In this document: in pieces, positions 11,401 through 26,400 of the stretch | Layout: the number at the start of each line of letters is the position of its first letter | Numbering within the stretch: the first letter of the stretch is position 1 | From: Escarpia spicata | Lineage: Eukaryota; Annelida; Polychaeta; Sabellida; Siboglinidae | Assembly (NCBI GenBank): GCA_963995525.1 | Contig: OZ023211.1 | Span: 58,345,627-58,409,626 of the forward strand | Direction: 5' to 3' | Length of the DNA: 64,000 nt | Program-made: the position numbers and the translations under genes | The notes under the pieces: model-generated | What the model was told of the DNA's origin: nothing | What the model saw: the letters and a program-made list of their open reading frames with translations, nothing else | Databases searched by the model: none

Positions 11401-14400
11401 TACCACTACATATATACGACAAGACGATTCTGTAACTTTGGCCTTCCCTGCGCTGTGACCTTTACACAATCGGGTGGAGCGAGCAGGATGCCACCACAAA
11501 GACCGGTATGTGCTGGCTGGTTGGTTTATGTGATCAGACGTCGGCACGACAGCAATGTGTTCTGGTATACGGCCTTCACCCACTGGCTCTAACATGCATA
11601 CGGCACTTCACAGAGAGGCATAGACCAAGACAGATACTCAGGTGTGCAATACCATGGGTATTGCTCAAAGTGTGTCCATTGTCTTGTGGATCCACCCCTT
11701 CGTCCTTTGTACTCTTATCCCTCATTCCTGTTATTCTGCATTAGGTACACTGCTGTATCTTTGTGGCACCCACATTCTACATCACTATATAATTGTGCCT
11801 GCAACGACTACATCTACACTGATCACGCATGTCAGGCCAAGTCATCTGACACTGGTATCTTTGTGGCACCCACATTCTACATCACTATATAATTGTGCCT
11901 GCAACGACTACATCTACACTGATCACGCATGTCAGGCCAAGTCTTCTGACACTGGTATCTTTGTGGCACCCACATTCTACATCACTATATAATTGTGCCT
12001 GCAACGACTACATCTACACTGATCACGCATGTCAGGCCAAGTCTTCTGACACTGGTATCTTTGTGGCACCCACATTCTACATCACTATATAATTGTGCCT
12101 GCAACGACTACATCTACACTGATCACGCATGTCAGGCCAAGTCTTCTGACACTGGTATCTTTGTGGCACCCACATTCTACATCACTATATAATTGTGCCT
12201 GCAACGACTACATCTACACTGATCACGCATGTCAGGCCAAGTCTTCTAACACTGGTATCTTTGTGGCACCCACATTCTACATCACTATATAATTGTGCCT
12301 GCAACGACTACATCTACACTGATCACGCATGTCAGGCCAAGTCATCTGACACTGGTATCTTTGTGGCACCCACATTCTACATCACTATATAATTGTGCCT
12401 GCAACGACTACATCTACACTGATCACGCATGTCAGGCCAAGTCTTCTGACACTGGTATCTTTGTGGCACCCACATTCTACATCACTATATAATTGTGCCT
12501 GCAACGACTACATCTACACTGATCACGCATGTCAGGCCAAGTCTTCTGACACTGGTATCTTTGTGGCACCCACATTCTACATCACTATATAATTGTGCCT
12601 GCAACGACTACATCTACACTGATCACGCATGTCAGGCCAAGTCTTCTAACACTGGTATCTTTGTGGCACCCACATTCTACATCACTATATAATTGTGCCT
12701 GCAACGACTACATCTACACTGATCACGCATGTCAGGCCAAGTCTTCTAACACTGGTATCTTTGTGGCACCCACATTCTACATCACTATATAATTGTGCCT
12801 GCAACGACTACATCTACACTGATCACGCATGTCAGGCCAAGTCTTCTAACACTGGTATCTTTGTGGCACCCACATTCTACATCACTATATAATTGTGCCT
12901 GCAACGACTACATCTACACTGATCACGCATGTCAGGCCAAGTCTTCTAACACTGGTATCTTTGTGGCACCCACATTCTACATCACTATATAATCGTGCCT
13001 GCAACGACTACATCTACACTGATCACGCATGTCAGGCCAAGTCTTCTAACACTGGTATCTTTGTGGCACCCACATTCTACATCACTATATAATTGTGCCT
13101 GCAACGACTACATCTACACTGATCACGCATGTCAGGCCAAGTCTTCTGACACTGGTATCTTTGTGGCACCCACATTCTACATCACTATATAATCGTGCCT
13201 GCAACGACTACATCTACACTGATCACGCATGTCAGGCCAAGTCTTCTGGCACTGACTGGTAAGCTTGTTTCTGACAACAAAGAAACCTTCTGATTTTGCA
13301 ACACCCTTTGTCTGAAAACATCAAAACACTGCACTGAAGACTTCTGACAGATAAACAGCATGAATACATGCGACTAACATCAACATAATAATCCACTGTG
13401 TTTCCGATGTAATCGTCACTGACAGACAGAACATTGGAGCAGTTCACAGGACCTAATGACAACAAAGTCTCCCCCAGACACTTCCAGGAAGCAGACAAGG
13501 TGTGAGTCATGCTGACGTAAGATTGTCCACCGATGGCGCTTGGTGCCTGGACCTGTAACCAGACCAGGGCACCTTAGACCACCCTGGCTGATGAAGTCAC
13601 CCGCCCCAGTCCCCCACTGTGCCCCACACCGAGCCACACATTGCGCCTCATACTGATCTAGCCAGCCTGCATCGCTGGCAGATTCCTGTCGTACACAGCC
13701 ATGAAACCATACCACAAAATCTCAGAGTTATGAGTCACAACTGGAGATGTATGGGTGTGTTTATGGGGAATCTGTTGAATGGTAAAAGAGTACATGCCTG
13801 GACAAACAAAGATGCCTGATAATTCACCATATTCATGTAAGAATTATGTGCTACTTGGTTTGAAAACCTTTCTGGCTTTACTGTTATTTTGGTGCAATGT
13901 TAACCAGAAATAAAAAAGTGATGTGTCTAGCATGTGGCAATGCATCAGGTCTGTAATCTTAGTAATTATTAATTAATTAAAGAAATATCTGACAGCATTT
14001 TTTGTCACATAGAATAATTTGTTAGAAACCTTATACACACAATATAAATATCTAAATATGGTGCAGTCACCAATATAATACATCAACATTGCTCAATAAA
14101 TAATGTCATTAACATTGCCATAAATCTTTACCTGATGTTTTGTTGATACTTTGATACCTTCTGCATGTTTCTTATATATATATATATATATGTATATATA
14201 TAACCAAAAGACATGCATTAATAATCCTTTAATTAAAAATAATTGACTACTTATTATATTATTTTTACACCATATTTCTGTCCGGTACTTGTCTGCAAAC
14301 AGTGAAACCGAGGTATGATTTGATCTACATTTTAGACGCCTGACAAAGACCTGGCGTTTCTGTTGTCGCAAGCCAGTGCCGTGGTTCCTATCATCGCGCT

Positions 14401-17400
14401 GTGGAATGCTGATAGTGTCACACGAGTTACAGGGCGCGTGACACTGATCAAAGATATCAACATGGACCATAACAGGAGGCACAAGCCAGCAGCTGTACAT
14501 GGAACAAACTTAGAGCAAATGGATCCACTCTATTGTGGGTGCTATGCTGATCAATAAGCTGTTACTTTCATTAGCTACTTATGTGCAGCCCGTATTTTTA
14601 CTAGTAAAATCTGACTATTTGTCCACAAGGTTATGGACGATATTGTTCATGGCTCCAAGATAATTTTTTTTTAGTGCATGATCAACATCGCTGTAGATGG
14701 ATCGAAACATTGCAAGTTTCAAATACAGTTCCACTGTAAGTTTAATTCTTGCTATTAATATTTTGCCCATAACTTTTTTCCTGTTACTTTTTTCTGATGA
14801 CCGTTTTATTTGGCTTCATTTCAATTATGCATGTGATAATTTAACCACAAAGTTAATTTTTTTATGTATGTATGATAATAACTTTGTTGTTTTGTGTCGC
14901 TGTTGCCTGTGTCTTTCAGAAGAGACACTAAAAGCTGTGTACCGGGAGAAGGTGTTCATATGTGGGGGTAAAGGTGTGGATTCATAGAGTGGTTCTTTCT
15001 CTCTCTAACCCAGTGGATCTTGCTCCCTACGACTGGAGCTGTTTCCCAGCGTGTGACAGGTACGGAGAGGCAGTGTATACTGCAGCAATGTCTTTCCCGA
15101 CTCCCTTCAGGGGTTGAACCCCAACAGCAGCATACAGATAGATATCCATCACAACGTGGTGGAAATCGGCCAGTTTTCTTAAAGACGTCTACCACAGGCC
15201 CTTTAACAAGTCCAGAAGACTGTCAAATAGCCAGAAGCATTGTGAGAGAGCCAGGGAATGTTGAGGAGACGGGACAGTTGTCTCGAGGACTCCGACACTT
15301 GTGGTTTGACAAGTCCTCTTAAATAAGTTGGACCTGTAAAGAGCCCATTCACACAGAGACGACAAATTCCAGCACTTGACAGCAGCAGTGAGGTGAATAA
15401 AGACAACTGGGTTCAACTGGATTGTCGGTGGACAGCCGGGTTGTCGGTGACAGGTGTAGTGACACTTGGTGATGCATGGTGACGTGACAGACCCGTTGTC
15501 ATGATGGACACAACCCTCGTAACTGACACTGCGATGTGATTAGTCACAAGTAAACACGCCTCATGATCACCCCATTAGTACACCACAACCAGCCACCAAC
15601 AACACACAGCCGCTCCCAACGCTGTGCATGCCACACCGCAATGTACTTTCCACGAGTCACACGCATGAATGAGTCCTGCTACATACCGCTACACCCCGTC
15701 ACAAAGAAGTGTCACAACCCAACCAAGCGGCTATTGAGAACCCTGCTATTCACACCGCCGTGTGCGACCGACCGAGAACAGAATGGATGACGTTGGCGAG
15801 AAGGAATTTACAGCCATGTCCAGACCAACTGGACAAGGCCGAAATGTTGTTGATCGCGCCGCAACGGTGCGGTAAATGGAAACCCGGTGCACAGTTGACG
15901 TTTAATCGGCTGGCCCCAACTGTAAGGTTACACCCGTCATCAAAACGTTGTGGTCAATACCAGCTGATCATAAGAATGACCATGTTCAACGAAGCTGACA
16001 ACAAAACAATTACCTCGTGGCAGTGACAAAGTAGCGTCCAGCACTCATGACAGGTGATAGACACATGAGGTCAACTGTCCACGGACAGTGAATGCAACCG
16101 TAATATGCACCGGACAAAACACCACACTGACCACAACACAATAGATTCACAAATAAAACATCCACGAGAATCACGCAACAAATGACATACATTTGATCTT
16201 GCAGGATGTAACTATCACTCTCAGTCTCACTGCCTGCACTGAAAAAACTGGCACAACTTGACATTACATAAATATTTCCTTCTTGCTCCGATTTATCAAT
16301 AAGATGACACAGCAAATGTGCAGTATTCAGACTGTTTCTCTGTGAATGATAAACCAGATTGTAAGCATCTTAATCTGATGTGCAAACAACCGAAACAGGC
16401 CAACATTCGGTATATTATCGCTGAGGCTTCAATGCTGCACTGTATGATTATTTAAAATCAAGCACTTTCAGTGCAAGTTTTTAAAATAACTTAACTATTT
16501 TCTCTCCGATTGTACTTGAAATACCAAGTAACATCCCAGTTTAATAAGACTTTTGAAAATGGTTTCTTTGGCGATATAATTTCAAGACGATTCTTTATAA
16601 ATGTGATTACAAATGAGAAAAATGCCAGCTTTTCAAGTTTTGAAAAATACCCTACAGAAAAAAATGATATGCAAGCATGGTAGAGAAGTCAACGCAGAAG
16701 GGTGCTAAATAAAGGGGGCCGCCTATCAACTTACGGTAACTCTACGTGATGCCTTCCATTCAGCTGGCAGGAGCTTCTGCAACTTGGCGTCCAGGTCAAC
16801 AAAGTGGTACTCCCTGTCTACAACATAAAACACATGGTCAGGGATGATGTTTTCTTGCAGTGTCCACAAACCAGCCATGGGCATATCATTAATGACGGCT
16901 ATTTATACAGGTGGATAGCCCTGGCTGTATGCAGCAATATGCCTCTAATTAACTGTATATTTCTACAGGTGTATAGCCAAATGCTTCCACAGGCTGTGTG
17001 TAACAGGGACCCATGTGCAACACGGGTAATGACAGATGTTTGTATACATCCACACCAGGCTGTCTTGTCTAATGCACAAGAGACCATCTGCCAGTATAGG
17101 TCTACATATGCTCTCTTGTATCGCATACCAGATATCCATTAATACCACCTGTCTGTATAAGTCTACAAATGGCTGTCGTGTATAATGTACAAGATATCAG
17201 CTAATACCAGCTGGTTAGCCAGGCGTGTACAGGGCTCTGCATGCTCCATGCAACACAATTACAGTTTTCTATCATATGTAATATGTCATGTTTAGCACGG
17301 ACATCGTATCATTTAGAAAATTCCAAGCTACACCACAGATTGAGTTTTGGAAAAAATTTAGAAACTTTTTTTTATTTTTTTATTTTAAAAATAACTAAAT

Positions 17401-20353
17401 AGCATGTTTTCATTTTTTTAATGGATGCATGGTTTACCATAACCTCATAAGAATAAAGAGGAAATCTGTCCCGCCAAAAGGTTCCATAGATCTCTGACCA
17501 ATATGCATAAGGTGTTACTGGTAACAGGTTGTAGCTTGTCTGATCTTAATAGCTTCCATTAGATCATAATTAATGACAGCCAATTATCACATGCCAGAAA
17601 ATAATTACTCCCCTGCCTTGCACTGTGCCTGCTAGGAAAGTAAACAGTGTGGTGACTGTTGACATTGGCCTAGCTACACAGAGGTGATTAAAGAACACAA
17701 CCAGTCCACTGTAAACAAAGTGGCTATGGCTTAATCATACTAATCATCCAGGTAATCCTATCAGCTGATCACTGATCACATATCTATGATTATAGTTGAT
17801 TAAGCAATTTGAACAGTTTTGTGAGCACACAATAAGGCTGGTCGTGGGAAGAACATGCCGTAAGAGATGACATTAATCCAGGTTAGGAAGTATAAATGGC
17901 AGAATAGTTAGTGCTTGTTAATGCTAGTGAAGTTAATGTTCTAACTGCATTGATTTTATGGGGTCAAACTAACCACAAGGTACTGGCAAGGTACTTGGTA
18001 GCACTACTACTGGGTTACCAGGTAGTATTATTAGCAATGAATGGCTGGTCGTTTCGGCTGCAGCTCCACTCCTTCAAGTACATTGTATATGCCTCAGAAA
18101 TTTCCTACGGGCATCACCCAGGAAAACATACTTTTAATTGTTTATTGATAAACCGCAACAGCAAAAAGGTTTATACATTAATATAACTGTCAACAGTCTT
18201 ATTATTCTGCAATTTTTACACTATTAAAACTGCACAAGTAATTATGGTTAAAATGTAGTTTTAATTTTGAGCCATTGGTAGAAATCCCCGTGTCAAAATG
18301 TCCTGGACTGCATGTGACAAAAGTGACAACAGTCACGATATGGACATGTAGTTGGTTCTTTCTTTGTGGTCATTCTTGTTCATCTAACTCATTGTCGTGA
18401 TTTGATGTGATCAGTTAGCGCACTTTGCGTCAGAAATCGTTGCGCTATGTACAACAATCTCGATGACACGGTTGGTCGAACTGTCTGTGACAAGATCGTC
18501 CGAACTGTTGCTCTATGATATGCATTCCAATGGCTGAAAAAAAACGGATTCTTTGGAAAGCATGTCACCGGTGTCACTACGCGTACAACATCAACTACTT
18601 CCTATATAACCAAGCCTCAGCCAAATGACTCCCTGGATCATGGCATTAATTAGATAATTATGACATTAATCACATCGGTGATAACAAATTTGCTACGATT
18701 CAAGATCTGAGGCATATTTAATTTACTGTCCCCCTATTGTGCGTGTACTTTTAGAAGGTGTGAAAAAACCCTGCCAAAGTCACCTTTTCTATTGCAGCGA
18801 GTTGTTACCGTAAACAGCTCTGACATTCAATTTAACACCAACTGGGTAGGGTGAAAACACTGCTTCATGTTCAACAAACAAGAACCATGCTGCGAATGAA
18901 TCACCGGCGTGACTTCCATAAAAAAGACGAAAGGCGCTACGTGAGTTCTGCGCACAGCTGGACCGTTAAAGACCTGCATGCCCCTACAAAGCTCCTGTCA
19001 TCTCCATTTTGTGATGAATGCATGTGGCTATGACATATCGATCAAACTTGACCCATTTTAATTGTTCATACTCGAACATGAAACCCAAACAGTTAAAGAA
19101 TTCGGCAAACAATACGACTACAAGCCGGGGCACGTCGGCCATTCAGGACTTCCCAGCACACAGTGCCCCATTCGGCCAGCAACTGGTTATTAAACAGAGA
19201 AGGGGGCAAATACTTAATGCATCATCGAGCAGTTAATAGATAACTACCTGCAGTCGGCTAAGACACATATTAGCTGACAAAAAGAGAGAGCTTAGTCGGC
19301 ATGGCAAGGCTAAAAATATAAAGCTACAAATCGCGGGGTGGTGAGACGGAGGTGATCATTCTTTGGGAATGTGGGAAATACCCAAACGAAGGATATGCCA
19401 GTTCCAAGATGGTGGGATGATGCACACAGGGATAGGACTGGGAAAATTCATCCTTCACGTACACGGGCACACTGTGGGGCTGGCCACTCAACCTAACACA
19501 ATCTGGACTGCTGAAAGCATAACTAGACAAATAAGCAGTAGATACAGCTAATAATCTTCGTTGTAGGTCCACACATGCATAGGGCAGAAGACCTAGCTTG
19601 GTCGCACATTAGTTTTCTATATTAAAATGTAATGGTGCAACAGGTTTACAGGAAAAAATGCCATATGGGACCACGGCTCTCTGTCCCGTCCTAAATAATC
19701 AAACGATACAGGGCTAAAATGGTGAACTACAATGCTCCCATTTTTTATTATTTCCTGTTAACATATACATGTTCCACATGTTTAAAAAATGTATTACTTC
19801 TAATAATTTATTTAACTAACCAGTTTAACATTTATGTATTTCGTGTATTTTAGCGCCTCTGAATGGACTTTTGTCTAGATTTAAGTGGCTTTATCAATTT
19901 ACTTATTATTATAATTATTACCCATGGATTCAATCATCTCTACACAATATTGCCCTCGCAACAAATATATTCGACAAACTGAAGAATGTTGAGTACCCTA
20001 GCTGTGAGTGCCCTGGCACTTCCTCACAAGATGGGCCTCCTCAGCCACCCAACCAGCATGGGCTACAGCGGGGTCACTTTCTGTGACGTACATGCATGTT
20101 CCATACTTAAGTGTTCTGTATGGACAACAAGAAGTCTACTCACCAACCAGTTGCGCCAGCCCAAAATACTCCGACTCCCGCAAACTGAGGTGTTCGCAGA
20201 CCTGACTGAAGACATCGCGTACCTTCGCCTTGCCCTGGAACAAACAGCAAACCATTCACATGAAGTATACTAACAAATCACTGTTTAATATATTTCTGTG
20301 AATTGTATGCATTTTGTGAATTATATGCACTTTGTATATGTGTGTGTGTGCAC

Positions 20354-20421
<68 letters not shown>

Positions 20422-23400
20422 ATGTGCACGCGTGTGTGCATGTGTTGATTCAGTTTGCAATCATACAGGCTAAATAACTTAGTTGAGGTACAGATAAGAG
20501 CTGATGTGTAAAAACACAAGAATACAACAGTACAGAATTTTTTTAATATAAATAAAATTGTAAATTAGTAACACATGATGTTGACTACCCATGTGCCTAC
20601 GGAAAGTAAAAAACGTTTCATCTACAGATATACATTTTAATAAGACACACAGTAGCAACCCTCTTAGAACACCAGATGATCAAACACAGAATCGATGGGA
20701 ATATCCTCTTGGTTGAGGGACAAACAGTATACACCCTCATGGAATATCACCCTCCTTCTCGCTAATTCGTCAGACAAACACAAAACTGTGTGAGCAACGG
20801 TGGTGAGATGTATTAACTTCTGCTCGGCAACTAGTCACCGCTAGTCGATGCGTAAGTTGTTGTTTGGGGCATTGTTCAAATGCTAAACAGCTGAAAGCAA
20901 CACTGCGACACTCCGGTCTGTTTTCACCACATCCTCCTATTGGATCTCAAACGGCGCAGGGATATGTTTGACCGCTGACATCACACATTAATATCCCCCC
21001 AGGCCTCGCATTATTTCACTGCAAAACTATTCGTCTCAATGGGAGTGCCCCATCAGTGGTCACGCCTGACTGGGCACACACCTCAAAGGCACACTCCAAC
21101 ACACATATTTTATAGAAAGGCAAGTTTTTCCTGTACATAATAATAGTTAATTTGCACGCTACTTTTTCATATGCTTCACAAACGACAACCTGACACACAC
21201 ATTCAGTAGTGTACTAAACAACTGCTGATGTTTTAACGGTTTTGGAGGGAAAACAACAAATATTTAACGAGTCACTTCGAAGGAAATCTCACGGATTATG
21301 CAATAAGCACTAAACAGTGACTCGGGGATCAAAGGTATTCGCCTGAAAGCTAGTCAAGAGCAACAGTGTGGAGGAATTCAAAGAATGCAATAATGTACTT
21401 GTACAGCTGAAGTGTATTTAAATGTTCTTAATCCATTATGACTTTCTTGCCACTGGATGTTGCTGCCTAATCCAGTTAAACAGGGGAACCTCTGAATTAT
21501 TCATGGCAACATCAGCAAATGCAACTATGTAAATGACACCATGTGGACAGAAATGTAACCTGTCTGAATATGTCACCGCATGCTGACGACATGTCCTGTT
21601 GCAGACAAAGAATGAGGGTATTGAGCAATGCATTAAATGTTATTTTATGTTATTCGGTTAAAGACATTCTTACAGCCAATTGTATTAACATGGTAAATAT
21701 GACTGGTAAAATGACGATGATAATTGTAACAGATAAATGTAGGATAATGACAACCCAAGAATGTCATTATTGCCATTGTCCATTCGAGTTCAAAACACTG
21801 TAATTTATGACCCCGATGTCCACTGGCTAATAGCAGTAATTAAACAACTGTTTATGTGTACTGTTATGTGACTATGTCTAACAAATTAGGGTGTGTCCTT
21901 GCTTAATAAATACTTTCCAGCTCTACAAAAAGGCCGCTTTTTAATTAGCCTGTTATGTCTGGGTTATTTACATAAAATGTTGCAAAAGTACATAATACCC
22001 ACACACGACACACACACGTACACACGCACACACACACGTATGGTTAATGTAACTGAGCCCCTGATGGTACAGGTGTTCTTCTGAACAGAATAGTGGAGGA
22101 ATTAGTATTTATGGAGTGGTGAAAACTCAACAAACACATCCAGGGCATTCAAAGCCTCTTATCAGTGAGATAGGACAGAGTGTTTTGTTTTCTTCTTCTT
22201 CAGTTGTATTGTGGATAACCCAATTGCCAGGTAACTCCAACAGATTTGGTTGTTCCTGCAATACAAGCACTTCATTCAGTCATTCGTGCACTCATCCCTT
22301 GACCAGGATTGTTGTATGAGTGCCATGTCCACTGTCAGTCTGCATTAGCCTGGTCTGTCTTCAGTAGAATGAAGCAGGGTTGGTAGGTCAAGTGCAAATG
22401 TTGTGAGCTACATATCATACAAGTGGCATAGTTAAAAACGACATGTCCAGCCAAAAAAAAATCTGGGGATCAGTTAAAATATTATCACTGTAGTAACTAT
22501 TTCAAACTGTGAAATTTAGCAACAATCAGACATTGTTTAAGTTAGACATTGGCCAATCTTTCACCCTCCTCCACCCCACAAAGGTATCGTATCAATCAAC
22601 ATTTCACAGATACTTACAGCTCTTGGACAACTTAAGGTAAAGCAATGATTAGCCTATAATTGCTGTGATCATTATGTCCATAGCCTGGGTGTTTCCCCCA
22701 AGGTGAAGTTGAATGTCTCACACAAGTATCCTAATGGCAATTGTTATCTCTGAGAGTATGTGGCCTGGCAGTCTCCAACTGCCTTGGTCAAGGGCCATCA
22801 CACTGAGATAAGTGTTTGTCTAAAGGTTTATTTCATATTAGGGTTACCCAAAAGAAACTTTGGTTGGAGCAGGACACAAGGCCCAGTTAATTGGTCTAAT
22901 GGCAGAATGGCCAGGACTTGAATGACACAATCCGTGTACAATGCACCACTGCCCATTGCATTATGCTGGAAGTTCAGCAGGTAAACGGAGTCCCAGGTAA
23001 ACTACACGGTAAACCAAACTATACAGCTCACCTTTATTTCACACTGTGTCCGGCTTAAAACCACAGTGGGTTGAATAAGGTCAGAATATCTCGAAAGAGC
23101 GTGCTTACAAGCCTTAATTGGAGGTCATTCAAAGATGTATACAAGTAATCAATAACTGTGCCAACGGTGTAAAATTTGGGAGAAATGCAAGTACTTTATT
23201 TCAATTGTCACTATATCCTGATCAATTAACACAATGTTCAGAATTCCTCAAATGTTCCAGAACTGCTCCTAAGTTGCGCAGTGGAAATGAAATTGCTTGA
23301 AATAATGTGAATTTACAGCAGTCAACCAACTTTCTGTGACAAAGCAGAGAAAATGGCACCTAATTGAGTGACACTTGACATGTGAGAGTAAGAGTAACAA

Positions 23401-26400
23401 CAGGGACAAGTCTTCATGTCGTCAAGTCATGCACAATTAAACCTAAACACCTGTATTGATTGCTGACTGCGGCGTTCTCACCTGAAAACACTTTGTAATG
23501 TAAGTTAAGTAGTTAACACTGGGCACAATCAGCGAGGCGAATGCATTACAGCGCGGCTCAGTACAAGTACATCGTATAGCCCTGAGAACAAGCCCGAGGA
23601 CAATCGGGCCGGGCCACAGCTTGCCCGGGATCCCGCTAAAGGGTAACCACAAGACAGCGCATGTTGTGAACACACTTCCCATTCGGGCTGGCAGACAAAA
23701 GTCTGTCTGGTGGCATAACCACTAGTTGTCAACGCCAACGTCACATGAGCCACCAGGTGACAGCACAGCATCTGACAATACACCCAACTGGGGTAAATCT
23801 TTAAAACATCCTACATCAAGCGTCAGACACTTTTCACAACCAGTGTGGCCAAAAAGGGTGAATAAATGAACCATAACACTCTACCCCATAGGATAAACAG
23901 CGTGGCCCAGCAGGATGAACAGTATGGGTTGACAGGGCGAGCAACTTTGCCCAACAGGGTGGACAATATTGCTCAATCCCATTCATGTAGGTATCAAGTG
24001 CATAGACTAGGGCATTCCCCAGGCAAATTAGGAAAGGCGTTGCACAAATGAACAACAGGGTTAACATATAAATACCTCAGTTACAGTACAAAGGAGGTAC
24101 GCCCTCCCCCAATAGAGGGTTAACTAGAGAGGGCACCATGATGACAGTGTGCCAGTCAGCACCAGGGGCAGTCACTGGAGCTGTAAGAATGGACTATATA
24201 TGACCACATTCTGTTCCCTGCCTGCTGGACTTCTCTAATATAATGGCCATTGACTCCTCACCCACAGAGCAATTGCATTTAATCCTATTAACCTGTAAAC
24301 ATTGCCAAATGATGCTATCTGTCCCAGCAGACCCACTGCAGGGTTACAACCCTTGAAAACACTACACATGGCTGACATGTCCCAGCTGTTGACATGAATA
24401 AAATGCTTCTGGTTTCTGCCTTCACATCGCCCTACTTCTGGTCTACTGGATTCATCGAGAATAATAATAATAATAATTTTACTGCATTTCTTCAATGTGC
24501 CACAAATATGACAATTATTACCAGTCAGAGGCATATTACAATCCTAGGACATGGAATGTAGTTATTAAGATTATTAAAAACATTAATATATATATATATT
24601 CACCTGTATATATCTAAATAATAAACAGATCAGGATAATAATAAAAACAATACCAGTTAAAAGAAAGAATAATAAAAATAATAAAAGTTAAAGGTAGATA
24701 CTAAAATGTTCAGAGTTTGTCACTGCCTACATGCATCTAACAAAGCAGAGCTGGTTCATAACATAACAATCCTTGACACTAACCTTCCCTGTTAGAACAT
24801 TATGAGTTTTTATTTTGACTACAACAGTGAAATAAGGTGCAGGTATTTGTTGCCCTTGAGAGGCAGTCTGTTGGCACACCTCGTACCTGAAGGAGCCGAG
24901 GAGATCTCACAGATAGGTGCACATATCATGCTCATGCAGATCCTCCTGGTATTTCTACTCTGAAAAAAAACATGTGCCTACTGACTGTGACTTCCCCAGC
25001 CTAGTCCAGCCACTGCACATAGAAGACATTGTTTGAAACTATTCATAAATGTGGGCTGTCGACAGCTACCTCCATACTGGCAGAAACAGGCATGCTAGTT
25101 TGTTGTGACCTAGCTTTTTAAACAAAACAGTCAATTACAGGCATATATATGGTTCAAAATTCCTGCTTATCTGGTTGCTCAGAACAAGTGAATTAACATA
25201 GGACAATCATGCCATTGGCAGCAGACAATAAAAAAATATTAAGTTGTCTAATTTATTGTCCGTTTATTACGGACTGGTAGGTTTTTAAAGTTAGTTTTCT
25301 GTAGAACAAGTCAATTACTGTACGGACAAGTTAATTCTTTCAAGTAGATTATTTATATGAATTTTCAGCCGATATGTATATATTTAAGCGCATAATAATT
25401 GAGGTTAACTTCACACCAGAAAAGCAATAATAAAATCTGCCAACTGCAAAGTAACACTTACACATAACTGTTGTAGGATTACTTATTGAAATTCATTAAG
25501 TACTGCATCAATTTCTGCAACTGCTGTCAAATGAAATGTTCTCCAATTGGAATACACTGTAGTCACCTGCGATCAAATTATCACATACTTTGTACCCAGA
25601 CTGTCATAAGCATAAACGAGATGTCAATCTATGGAATGCATTGCCTGCTTCAACTAATGAATGGCTACATTCCTTTAAGAAACTTTACATAACCATTACA
25701 CAAGAGGATATGTAAATGATTGAACTGAGACAGCGAATGCATCATACTATCATGTACACATCTATGTCTGGTACGTGTACACCACACTACATGGCTTGAT
25801 GTTCAGGGCAAAGATCATGTCAACTATTTATGTATATGCTGTAGAAATATGCCCATTTATAGCATCATTCATTTGTGGTTAGTGACCAAAAAAGTTGTAA
25901 CTGACTCGTATCAATTTATTAAATATTCTTGTGCATGTTTTACATTCATGAAATACATTATCTAATATATCAAACAAATGGGTATACATCTGTTGATACA
26001 TGTATTGTCTCTACCCCAGTAATTCATCACAACCTTTCACTAAACCCAAATTAAATTTAGGTGTTAGTCGGTTGGATCAAAATTATTTTGGGTTTCTATG
26101 AATATGTCATATGGTTGAGACCTTGAAGTTGCTTGGCTTGTGTCATGATTACGGTATTGATATAAGCAAATATAACTTAAATAACAACACATTTTAAATC
26201 CCTCATTGCTAGACATCTTGGTTGAGTACTGGCCAACATTCTGTAGGAGTCATACGGTCAGGGTTGGGTATGCATGCGAGGTTATTAGTCGTGTATTAAG
26301 GCTTGTTTGAATTTTCGTGAAAAATCTAAGTTGGTTTTGAGATTGAATATTGAACTGTGTAGTAGAAACTACTATTGTAATGTTAGGCATACTGTACACG

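Larger units (their letters stand above)
10522..16734. other. FRMD6-like intron between exons 3 and 4
   Basis: 6.2-kb intron holding the 100-bp satellite (11746-13253) and an AT microsatellite (about 14175-14202). No further exon could be supported by homology or phase; exons 3 and 4 join in phase without one. Confidence 0.6.

Noticed and set aside
11644..13192. Series of overlapping 65-codon open frames repeating every 100 bp
   Set aside because: The 100-bp period is not a multiple of 3; the frames are by-products of the satellite, each ending at the same TAA, and show no coding constraint.
20256..20519. His/Thr-repeat open frames opposite the TG tract
   Set aside because: Pure translation of a dinucleotide microsatellite; the same holds for the CA tracts at 60.7 and 62.2 kb.
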